From positions 1 through 9,387 of the forward strand of contig CAZNLS010000096.1 of NCBI GenBank assembly GCA_964573895.1: a DNA stretch of 9,387 nucleotides, written 5' to 3'. Numbering within the stretch: the stretch's first letter is position 1; every line of letters begins with the position of its first letter. The translations under genes were made by a program, and so were the position numbers. This DNA is from CAZNLS01 sp964573895. GTDB taxonomy: Bacteria > Acidobacteriota > Aminicenantia > UBA2199. This document shows, in pieces, positions 1 through 6,809 of the stretch. The notes under the pieces were generated by a model. It made no database searches, was not told the DNA's origin, and was given only the letters and a program-made list of their open reading frames with translations.

Positions 1-151
1 AGTCGAGGATGACAACTTTTCCTTTAAAATCATTTAATTCAAAAGTTTTTCCTGTTATATCTGTAGCTTTAAAATTAAATGTCTTAAACTCACCTGCTGT
101 CATAATTGAAACTAATGACAATACAAATATTATAAAAAGAATTTTTTTCAT
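1..151 (-). CDS. Secreted thioredoxin-fold (TlpA/ResA-like) protein, N-terminal part only
   Basis: The first 50 residues are visible; the gene runs off the left edge of the window. The product opens with a short basic start and a hydrophobic stretch (MKKILFIIFVLSLVSIMTAG), a typical signal peptide. Next comes a segment of the form F-x-A-x-D-x-x-G-x-x-F-x-L-x-D-F-K-G-K-V-V-I-L-D, the beta-strand entry of the TlpA/ResA/AhpC-TSA thioredoxin-like families. The active-site Cys pair that would normally follow within about ten residues lies outside the window, so redox activity cannot be confirmed. Proteins of this type act outside the cytoplasmic membrane in disulfide reduction or cytochrome maturation, and some are peroxiredoxins. 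The ATG start is supported by an AGAGGTG ribosome site just upstream and by the promoter at 189-217. The gene is divergent from the plus-strand gene at 316. Confidence 0.75.
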   Translation of the reverse strand, partial: MKKILFIIFVLSLVSIMTAGEFKTFNFKATDITGKTFELNDFKGKVVILD

Positions 152-188
152 TTTTCACCTCTGATTTTATACGTTTAATATGAATAAA

Positions 189-217
189 ATTATACAATAT
201 TTTTAGTTTCTTATCAA
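189..217 (-). promoter_or_regulatory. Sigma70-type promoter of the thioredoxin-like gene
   Basis: On the minus strand this reads TTGATA (217-212), a 17-base spacer, then TATAAT (194-189). That is a 5/6 match at -35, a perfect -10 and ideal spacing. Transcription would start near 182 and give a leader of about 30 bases carrying the AGAGGTG ribosome site before the ATG at 151. It is the strongest promoter match in the window and supports a housekeeping-type sigma factor. Confidence 0.75.
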
Positions 218-250
218 TAATGATGAATATACACATTTTTCTATCATAAA

Positions 251-279
251 TTGACAACCTTTTTCTGATTTGCTAACTT
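251..279 (+). promoter_or_regulatory. Candidate promoter of the plus-strand propeller-like gene
   Basis: A perfect TTGACA (-35) at 251-256 is followed by a 17-base spacer and TAACTT (274-279), a weak -10 matching 3 of 6 consensus bases. The predicted start of transcription is near 286. This leaves about 30 bases before the TTG at 316, with only an A-rich run (291-300) and no real Shine-Dalgarno site. The -35 is convincing and the -10 is poor, so the site may be weak or need an activator. Confidence 0.45.
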
Positions 280-315
280 ATTTCTATCTTAAAAAAAAGA
301 ACTTTATATGTACTA

Positions 316-1230
316 TTGTCGTTAATTCTTATTTTTTCCGCTGCAGCTTTAATATTTATTTATCTTGATATAGATCTGAACGGAGAAAAAAAGGAGAATC
401 CGCCCTTATCTACTATTCGAAAAAATTGGATGAAGATGTCACATAATCGCCGGGCCAAGGTTGTTTTTTCTGTCCCTCCTTCCCTTTACATCCACTATTT
501 AGACCTGGGAAAAATAAAGAAAATTCCCTCAGCTGTAACTGAAGGTGGTCCCGGTCGTTTTAAAAGAGGTAAAACACCCAGACCTTTCTGGAATAGTGAT
601 GGAAAGCTAATCATTTACAGGTATAGAGGGAATGTATATACAATAAATGAAAATGGAAATAAGAAAATTATATTAAATGAGAAAATGGACAGATCTAAAG
701 AAACAAGATGGAGTTTTACTATTTACAACAATAAGGAATGGATTTTTGGTCCTACCCTGAACAAAACAGCAATTTTGATTGACCCTGAAGACCCGTCGGA
801 ATTCCTTGAAATCTTTAATGGAGGAATAATTGACAAACATTGTGAAATGACCGGTGACGGGAAACACATTGTATACGACAATGGAAAAGATATATTTCTT
901 TCTGAACCAAACAGTCGGTCTCCGGGAATTAAATTATCTACAGGGCAAAGCTGCCGCCCTTGTGCATCACCATCAAAGTTTGTTGCCTGGCTGCCTGCCC
1001 CTCATACAAAATATATGGTATATTTTGCTAAAAAAGGAGAATTTCATAAAATATTTAAAGCTCCCGAAAATGAAGAGATCTACCGTATGAATTGGTCAAA
1101 CATGGAAAAATATACAGTGCATATGTATGGAAGCAGGGGAAACACAAAAATGACGGTAAGGAATTTTTATACCGGGGAGTCACTCTTTATCGGGTACGGC
1201 TGGGATCCGGATATTTGGGTTGAAAATTAA
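316..1230 (+). CDS. Membrane-anchored or secreted beta-propeller-like (TolB/WD40-like) protein, unknown function
   Basis: The 304-residue product starts with a hydrophobic segment (residues 2-17), consistent with a signal peptide or N-terminal anchor, so the rest probably lies outside the cytoplasm. Two stretches resemble PD40/TolB-type propeller blades, 'PxWSPDGxxIxYxxxGxIYxxNxxG'. One is at residues 89-114 (PRPFWNSDGKLIIYRYRGNV, then YTINENG). The other is near residues 176-195 (CEMTGDGKHIVYDNGKDIFL). Residues 211-240 hold a third, weaker one with Cys213 and Cys216 (CRPC); Cys176 is the only other cysteine. The protein ends with an aromatic, acidic GWDPDIWV motif. At about 300 residues it is shorter than a full TolB and lacks the TolB N-terminal domain, so I do not call it tolB. 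The start is uncertain. TTG at 316 is the only common start codon in the open frame before Met40, yet the frame stays open to 277 and upstream codons would add basic residues (KKR) ahead of the hydrophobic segment. The gene converges with the minus-strand operon. Function unknown. Confidence 0.7.
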   Translation: MSLILIFSAAALIFIYLDIDLNGEKKENPPLSTIRKNWMKMSHNRRAKVVFSVPPSLYIHYLDLGKIKKIPSAVTEGGPGRFKRGKTPRPFWNSDGKLIIYRYRGNVYTINENGNKKIILNEKMDRSKETRWSFTIYNNKEWIFGPTLNKTAILIDPEDPSEFLEIFNGGIIDKHCEMTGDGKHIVYDNGKDIFLSEPNSRSPGIKLSTGQSCRPCASPSKFVAWLPAPHTKYMVYFAKKGEFHKIFKAPENEEIYRMNWSNMEKYTVHMYGSRGNTKMTVRNFYTGESLFIGYGWDPDIWVEN

Positions 1231-1239
1231 ATTCCATCT

Positions 1240-1914
1240 CTAATTTCCCATATTATGGTAACATTTTTTTACCAATAATTGCGTTATTGTATCAATTACC
1301 GAAACTTTTATAAACATGAAAAACATTATTCCACTGAGTATGATCAACACTCTTGGTGCCAGGTTCAGATTAATTGTAAATAAATATGAAATCAATAGAA
1401 ACGGCAGATATATAATCAGGGAAAAAAGAGAGGAAACTATATATATTTTAAATGTATTTTTATTAAGTTTTTTTATTTCAGATCTGAAACTATTTTGTTT
1501 CCGAAAAGTTTTTTTTATCGGAGTTGAGACGGCGAGTTTGGAAAAATAGGGAATAAAAAACAATTTTGAATTTTTCTTCAAACTTTTTAAATCTGACATG
1601 CAATCAGTGTAAAAATATTTTTGTTTTTCAAAACCATTGCCACTATTAGAATCAAGAAATTCATGGAAATTCATATTCAACCGCCATCTTTTTTTTTTAA
1701 GACTGATATTTTTGAGAACAATGAAGATCATAAATGGAATAAACAATATGACTATTTGAATGAGTGTCATCTCAACAGGATTAAAAATGACAAAAAAGAT
1801 TATAATTATCGCAGTCTCAGTGAAAATAAACAGAAAGAATGATATTAAAATTAAATTTATTACTCTTCTTATATTAATTCCAATAAAAATCATTACTTGT
1901 CTAAGATTTTTCAT
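1240..1914 (-). CDS. Four-helix membrane protein of unknown function, coupled to mraY
   Basis: I do not recognise this 224-residue protein. It has four likely membrane helices, at about residues 18-44, 49-69, 156-180 and 186-206. A basic, probably cytoplasmic domain of roughly 85 residues (70-155) separates the two hairpins and is rich in Lys, Phe, Ser and Asn. The single cysteine in that domain is Cys105. No catalytic motif is visible. The ATG lies 4 bases after the TGA of mraY, with only a weak GAGATG-like ribosome site inside the end of mraY, so translational coupling to mraY is likely. As the last gene of the lipid II operon it could be an accessory or scaffold for MraY or MurG-MurJ, but that rests on position alone. 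Composition is even more A/T-rich than its neighbours, with long Lys/Ile/Phe/Asn runs, as expected of a fast-evolving membrane protein. The frame is intact, it has a proper start, and it fits tightly between mraY and the convergent gene, so I treat it as real. Confidence 0.7.
   Translation of the reverse strand: MKNLRQVMIFIGINIRRVINLILISFFLFIFTETAIIIIFFVIFNPVEMTLIQIVILFIPFMIFIVLKNISLKKKRWRLNMNFHEFLDSNSGNGFEKQKYFYTDCMSDLKSLKKNSKLFFIPYFSKLAVSTPIKKTFRKQNSFRSEIKKLNKNTFKIYIVSSLFSLIIYLPFLLISYLFTINLNLAPRVLIILSGIMFFMFIKVSVIDTITQLLVKKCYHNMGN
1252..1279. other. Inverted repeat at the convergent gene ends
   Basis: ATTATGGTAA (1252-1261) can pair with TTACC-A-ATAAT (1269-1279) around a 7-base loop, giving a 10-bp stem with one bulged A. 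It sits 22 bases past the plus-strand stop and inside the last codons of the minus-strand 224-residue gene. It could slow or end transcription from the plus-strand gene. Neither side carries a clean T-run directly after the stem, so intrinsic termination is not well supported. Confidence 0.25.
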
Positions 1915-1918
1915 TGAA

Positions 1919-3016
1919 TCATCTCAACTTTATACTCATAAGGCTTATTAGTGTAAAAAGAATAGCAACAATCCAGAATCTCACAACAATTTTCGGTTCT
2001 GCAATTCCCAGATGCTGGAATGTATGATGAATTGGAGCCCTGTAAAATATTCTTCGTTTTAAAATTTTTATTCCTATAAAATCCTGTATGAAGACGGTTA
2101 AAAACTCAACAACAAAGATTCCTCCGGCAATGATAAACAGAATTTCTTTTTTTATTAGTATCGCACAAGTAGCTATCAATCCTCCAAGGAAAAGCGATCC
2201 GGTATCTCCCATGAATATTTGTGCAGGGAAGGTATTAAACCATAAAAATGCTGCAAGTGCTCCTATCAAGGCTGCTAATACAATCACAAGCTCTCCGGAT
2301 CCTTTTAAATAAGGGAAAAGGAAATAAGTTGCAGCTTTTGAATTGCCGATAATGTAGGCAAAAACAGCATAAACTACTGCAACTGAAGAAACAGGAACAG
2401 TTGCAAGTCCGTCAAGGCCATCTGCAAAATTGATCGAATTTGAAATTCCAATAACTACCAAAATAATAAATATATAGTAAAAATAAGAGAGATCTATCAC
2501 CGGGTTCTTTATAAAAGGGATAAAAAGTTTCGTCTTAAGAGCAGCCGGGTAAAGATTTGAATCTGGAGATAAAATCAATATTCCAAGTATTAGTCCGAAC
2601 AGAGATTGAAATATTAATTTTGAAGTCCTGCTTAATCCTTTGTCAGATGACCCCCTGATACTTTTCATATAATCATCTACAAAACCAAGTCCTGCGAACC
2701 AAAATGATGAGAAAAGGACGATTACAACAAAGAAACTGTCCAGTTTTGTCCATAGAAGTACAGAAATCAGAAAAGATATAAATATTATCAATCCTCCCAT
2801 AGTCGGAGTACCTGTTTTATTCGCAGAAGATATATCACCATAATCTCTGGACTTGTCTTTGAAATTAAGCTGATAAATAATGTTTATCAATTTTCTTCCA
2901 AAAATTATTCCAATCAAAAAAGATGTCATTACAGCAAGGAGAGATCTGAAAGAAATATATGCAATGAGATTTTCAAGAGAAAGATTTGAAAAGAGTTTCG
3001 ATATCCAAATTACCAT
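1919..3016 (-). CDS. mraY: Phospho-N-acetylmuramoyl-pentapeptide-transferase (lipid I synthase)
   Basis: MraY transfers phospho-MurNAc-pentapeptide from UDP to undecaprenyl phosphate at the inner face of the membrane, making lipid I. The 365-residue product is close to the usual length of about 360 and aligns end to end with E. coli MraY from memory. Conserved landmarks are KTGTPTMGG (67-75), the Mg-binding/catalytic FVDDY (Asp114, Asp115), NFADGLDGLA (196-205), WFNTFPAQIFMGDTGSLFLGG (259-279, with Asp271) and RAPIHH (326-331). About ten membrane helices are expected. The third residue of the usual HHH motif is Thr332 instead of His. The start is set at 3016 (MVIW...), not at an in-frame ATG at 3049. 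The 3016 start matches the E. coli N terminus (MLVW...), has a strong GAGGGGGAG ribosome site, and avoids overlap with the upstream gene. Its ATG is 1 base after the MurG-MurJ stop, so the two are probably co-transcribed and coupled. Confidence 0.97.
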   Translation of the reverse strand: MVIWISKLFSNLSLENLIAYISFRSLLAVMTSFLIGIIFGRKLINIIYQLNFKDKSRDYGDISSANKTGTPTMGGLIIFISFLISVLLWTKLDSFFVVIVLFSSFWFAGLGFVDDYMKSIRGSSDKGLSRTSKLIFQSLFGLILGILILSPDSNLYPAALKTKLFIPFIKNPVIDLSYFYYIFIILVVIGISNSINFADGLDGLATVPVSSVAVVYAVFAYIIGNSKAATYFLFPYLKGSGELVIVLAALIGALAAFLWFNTFPAQIFMGDTGSLFLGGLIATCAILIKKEILFIIAGGIFVVEFLTVFIQDFIGIKILKRRIFYRAPIHHTFQHLGIAEPKIVVRFWIVAILFTLISLMSIKLR

Positions 3017-3017
3017 T

Positions 3018-6000
3018 CTACTCCCCCTCATTAAAAATATTATTAACAAGTGTTTTTAATCTGAAAGTTGGCTGCATATTATTTGATGTTAGTAGTACTT
3101 TCTCAGCTTCCGCTCTCAAAGATTTTAGATCTATCAGGCCTCTTTTATGAAAGTTGATCATCAGTTTGAGAAGGGATTCCCTTATCAATGAATTTGAAGA
3201 TAGATAAAATTTCTTTAGCAATTTCATATCTTCAACAGATCCTGCTTTTGCTATTAAAGAAAGCCACGCACATATTTCTTCTGTCGAAGAGTTTTGTAAT
3301 TTTTTAGTAAAACTATTTCTAAATATTTCAAAATCATCAGAAGATATTTTTTCTGAAAGGAAATTTATTGCTTCAACCCTCACTTCAAAATAGGGATCAT
3401 TTAATTTTTTCAATATCGTTTCTTTGATTTCATCATTCCATTTACCGATTTTCCTTAAACTCGTAAGGCAATTTCTTCTGATGAAAGGATTAGAATTTTT
3501 CGAATTAAGAAGATTTAGGAGGTATTTAGCTTTACTTTTGTCATAAAATACACCGGTAAGTTTTATTCCGACATTTCTTATTTCCCAATTCGGACTATTC
3601 AGATAAAGATTGATCTTGTATAAGAATTCATCTCTGTATTTTTCAGGATCCGAAGAAACTTTCTCCAGGAATCTGAACGGAGATAACATTGATACCGGTT
3701 TTCCCGGAATTTTTTTAAAAACTTTTTTTCTAAAAATCATTATTTCAGTATTTTTCATTAATAATGATGCAATGAAATATACAGAAAGGCCTATAAAAGT
3801 AATTGAGGTTATTTCAATTATAGATTTGAGATGTACAGAATCAGTTTTAATATTACTGAAAATATATCTCATTTGAAGCATTATTATTATCATAAAAAAT
3901 GATGCCGAAATAGTTTTAACAAAAGGATAATAGATCTCCTTTAATTTTATTGTTATATCTTCTGCATTTAATTTTATTTTTAGTACTATTATCCTGATGA
4001 TAGCAAACAGCGAGAAAGAAATTGACGATGCAAGTGCGAGTCCGGCAAACTTTAATTCCGTTGATACAAGGATAAAACTTAATGCAACGTTTAGTGCAAG
4101 CATAAAGAGGTTCAGATACATTGAAGTTTTTATGTCAATCCTTGCGGAAAATATTCTTGTCGTTAATGAGTGAAGTCCCCATCCGATCAAACCGATAGAA
4201 TAAAACTGAAGAGCAATCGAAGAGTTATGTATAGCAGTGGTTCCGAATTCACCTCTCCCGTACAGCAGTGTCACAATTGGTTTTGCCATTAAAAACATTG
4301 CAATAGAGACCGGAGCGAGTATAAATATATTAATTTTACTTCCCTCAATAAATAATTTTTTAGCTTTCTCTTTATCGAAGAGAGCAATATTGTTTGAATA
4401 ATCCCTTAGAATTACTGAATTTATTGACTGGGAAATAACTGCAAAAGGGAGTCTGAAAATTGTCTTTGCAAAGTATAGGAAAGATATTGATCCCGGCTTT
4501 AAGCCTGAAGCAAGAAACTGATCAACTACTTCTGCGGTTTTAGAAAGGAGCGTATCACCTGTAATAGGAGCTAGTTGGGAATAATATTTTTTGTTAGCAG
4601 GACTGTTTAATTTTATTCCCGGTGTATAATTGAATTCGAGTTCCTTTTTTTTCAAGACTCCAATAGCAAAAGGAAGTAGAAATAAAATCTGAAGAATTCC
4701 CCCGAATAAAATACCTATTCCAAGAGCATATATGTTTGATATTGAGTATAAAGATACAATACCGACTATCGATCCAATTGAAAAAAAGATGGATGAAATC
4801 TCTGCAATTCCGAATCTGTTAAATGCCTTTAGGAATGTAGCCATTACCGCTGAAATTGTAACGAGGAAAAGATAGGGAAACATAAGCCTTGTTATATTAA
4901 CAGCATCATTAAAAATACCTTTATTACGGAAACCGAAATAAATCACACCTATTATCTTATCTGCAAATATAATTCCGAATACTGTAAAAAGAGCCGACAG
5001 GAAAAGTGTAAAATTAATAATTGATGATGAAGCTTCCCACATTTTTTTTCTTGATGATCTGTGAAAAAATCTCATGAAAATTGGCAGAAATGCATTTTCC
5101 ATTGCATTTTCAGCAACAATTCTTCTCATAAAATTTGATACAGTCAAACCTGCAACATAAAGATCGGAAATATTTTTTGCTCCAAAAAGAGCCGTAACCA
5201 CAACCTCCCTGAAAAATCCACCAACTCTCGATATCATGATACCTAAAGAAGATCCGATCATTTTTGATCTGATTCCCTTCTTTTCTTCATAATACTTGAA
5301 ACTTTCAGTGAAAAAATTAATCTTCAGAATTTTTTCTTCTATCTCAATCTTATCGCCGTCATTAATCTCTACAGACTCTTTAATTGAAATACCATTAACT
5401 TTTAAATCACCTTTTAATAATCTGAGAATTAATTTTTCACGATTTTTTCCATTTATTCTAATCTCAAATAAGACATTGCTCTTTAACCCGTGAATATAGT
5501 AGTCGCAAAGAATTGAATTCCCAAATGTCGTGTTATCAAACACAAGTTCGTAATTTTTTTCATTTGAAGGTTCAAATAGATAAAAAACTTTAAATTCAGA
5601 TACTTTTATACTATTATCAATACCGCATAATTTTTCCACCTCACTTAGAATTATTCCGGTACTGTCTTTCCGTTCAATTTTACCGAGGTTCTTTTTCATT
5701 TGAGCAGCTATTTCACTGTCTTCGGCCAGTTTTAATATTTTTTCAAATAATTCATCAACTGGAATATATATCTCTTTATTCCCATCTATGACCCTAATAT
5801 TTTCATATATTAAAAATGCTCCTCCCCTTTTTTCCTGCTCTTTTGCATTAAGTATCTGGTGATCGCCGGGAAGATCAATTTTAGGAATTAAAATTGAAGG
5901 CATCCCGACTCCGGTTAACTCTTCAATTGTTCCGGCTCCTGCTCTCGATATAACAAAATCTGAAATGGAATATATCTCATCGATATTATCAAAATATTCC

Positions 6001-6791
6001 CTGACAATTAGTCTATTACTGTTTTCAAAAGGAATGTTTAGCCTTCTAAGGTCTTTAACAGTCTCCTCATATGCACTATACTCTTTTGATAGACCTCTAC
6101 CCGTAGAAAGGATTACAGACAGGTCTTTTATCTCAAGCAGTTTAGGCATCAGACCTGCAATTGCCCTGTTTATAGTCCTTGCACCCTTACTTCCACCAAA
6201 AATAAAAACTACCTTATTATTTTCCGGGATATTCAGCTTTTCTTTAACCCCTTCCCCTCTATTCTTATTGATAAATCTTCTAAGAGGGTATCCTGTATGG
6301 ATAGTTTTATCCTTAGGGAAAAAATTTATTGTAGACTCAAATGTAACACCAATTTTTGTAGCAAATCTTGAAATAAAGGTATTTAATCGCCCGGGAATTG
6401 AGTTTTGTTCATGTATAAAAATTTTAATTTTTAGTAAAGATGCAGCCAGCAAAACCGGAGCTGCAACATAGCCTCCTGTTCCGATTACAATATCAGGCTT
6501 GAATTTTTTAAGGACAAAAAAACTTTTAATCATTCCTAACAATATCTGAATCATAGAAAGAAATGTTCCAAAACTCCTGATCCTTGCCGGAATGCCCTTT
6601 GATCTGACCGGAATAAATTCAATCGGTCCGTTCAATGCTCTTATTATTTTATTTTCTTCCCCTGATTTAGTACCCAGATACAGGAATTTTGTATCAGGAT
6701 ATTTCTCGGAAATTTTTTCATAAATTGCAATATTAGGATAGACATGACCTCCAGTTCCTCCTCCAGTTAAGACTACAGTTAATCCTTTCAT
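3018..6791 (-). CDS. MurG - FHA-like - MurJ - HEAT fusion: lipid II synthase joined to lipid II flippase
   Basis: A single uninterrupted frame of 1,257 residues. Residues 1-390 are a complete MurG (UDP-GlcNAc:lipid I transferase, GT28). Motifs are GGTGGHVYP (11-19), GTGGYVAAP (104-112), HEQNSIPG (127-134), GGSKGARTIN (199-208), SRAGAGTIEEL (282-292) and DHQILNA (310-316). Residues about 396-494 look like an FHA fold with lost phosphothreonine contacts. Residues 507-1022 are a full-length MurJ/MviN flippase of 14 expected helices. It keeps SRVGGFFRE (Arg522, Arg528), Asp543 and RRIVAEN (Arg556, Arg557, Glu561), but the E. coli Arg270 position appears to be Thr777. Residues 1035-1255 form at least four HEAT repeats (helix pairs containing WEIRN, PFIRRN, FEVRVE, LIRES). 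MurJ has both termini in the cytoplasm, so all soluble domains would face the lipid II synthesis side. The ATG at 6791 directly precedes the MurG glycine loop. No Shine-Dalgarno site is visible; the leader is short and AT-rich. mraY follows after 1 base. A domain-bearing linker argues against a simple artefactual read-through. Confidence 0.95.
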   Translation of the reverse strand: MKGLTVVLTGGGTGGHVYPNIAIYEKISEKYPDTKFLYLGTKSGEENKIIRALNGPIEFIPVRSKGIPARIRSFGTFLSMIQILLGMIKSFFVLKKFKPDIVIGTGGYVAAPVLLAASLLKIKIFIHEQNSIPGRLNTFISRFATKIGVTFESTINFFPKDKTIHTGYPLRRFINKNRGEGVKEKLNIPENNKVVFIFGGSKGARTINRAIAGLMPKLLEIKDLSVILSTGRGLSKEYSAYEETVKDLRRLNIPFENSNRLIVREYFDNIDEIYSISDFVISRAGAGTIEELTGVGMPSILIPKIDLPGDHQILNAKEQEKRGGAFLIYENIRVIDGNKEIYIPVDELFEKILKLAEDSEIAAQMKKNLGKIERKDSTGIILSEVEKLCGIDNSIKVSEFKVFYLFEPSNEKNYELVFDNTTFGNSILCDYYIHGLKSNVLFEIRINGKNREKLILRLLKGDLKVNGISIKESVEINDGDKIEIEEKILKINFFTESFKYYEEKKGIRSKMIGSSLGIMISRVGGFFREVVVTALFGAKNISDLYVAGLTVSNFMRRIVAENAMENAFLPIFMRFFHRSSRKKMWEASSSIINFTLFLSALFTVFGIIFADKIIGVIYFGFRNKGIFNDAVNITRLMFPYLFLVTISAVMATFLKAFNRFGIAEISSIFFSIGSIVGIVSLYSISNIYALGIGILFGGILQILFLLPFAIGVLKKKELEFNYTPGIKLNSPANKKYYSQLAPITGDTLLSKTAEVVDQFLASGLKPGSISFLYFAKTIFRLPFAVISQSINSVILRDYSNNIALFDKEKAKKLFIEGSKINIFILAPVSIAMFLMAKPIVTLLYGRGEFGTTAIHNSSIALQFYSIGLIGWGLHSLTTRIFSARIDIKTSMYLNLFMLALNVALSFILVSTELKFAGLALASSISFSLFAIIRIIVLKIKLNAEDITIKLKEIYYPFVKTISASFFMIIIMLQMRYIFSNIKTDSVHLKSIIEITSITFIGLSVYFIASLLMKNTEIMIFRKKVFKKIPGKPVSMLSPFRFLEKVSSDPEKYRDEFLYKINLYLNSPNWEIRNVGIKLTGVFYDKSKAKYLLNLLNSKNSNPFIRRNCLTSLRKIGKWNDEIKETILKKLNDPYFEVRVEAINFLSEKISSDDFEIFRNSFTKKLQNSSTEEICAWLSLIAKAGSVEDMKLLKKFYLSSNSLIRESLLKLMINFHKRGLIDLKSLRAEAEKVLLTSNNMQPTFRLKTLVNNIFNEGE
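3021..3029 (-). promoter_or_regulatory. Ribosome binding site deciding the mraY start
   Basis: GAGGGGGAG on the minus strand, 4 bases before the mraY ATG at 3016. It lies in the last codons of the MurG-MurJ gene (Asn-Glu-Gly-Glu-stop), so the end of one gene supplies the ribosome site of the next. It favours 3016 over the longer in-frame start at 3049. Confidence 0.7.
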
Positions 6792-6809
6792 TATTTTTTC
6801 GATTTATTA

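Noticed and set aside
308..325. ATG at 308 as the start of the plus-strand gene.
   Set aside because: It is in a different frame and stops after five codons (TAA at 323-325). It would only work with an indel.
3017..3049. Longer in-frame mraY start at 3049.
   Set aside because: It would overlap the end of the MurG-MurJ gene by 32 bases and add 11 residues absent from known MraY. The 3016 ATG matches the E. coli N terminus and has a GAGGGGGAG ribosome site.
5274..5621. The possibility that the MurG-MurJ fusion is only a lost stop codon or an assembly join.
   Set aside because: The two enzymes are separated by about 115 residues with their own fold-like pattern, and the frame and coding character are continuous. 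This is not proof; read-level checking is listed with the finding.
5965..6471. 168-codon plus-strand open frame inside the MurG part.
   Set aside because: It lies wholly antisense to strongly conserved MurG coding sequence, and its translation is a low-complexity Leu/Ser/Ile shadow with no recognisable domain.
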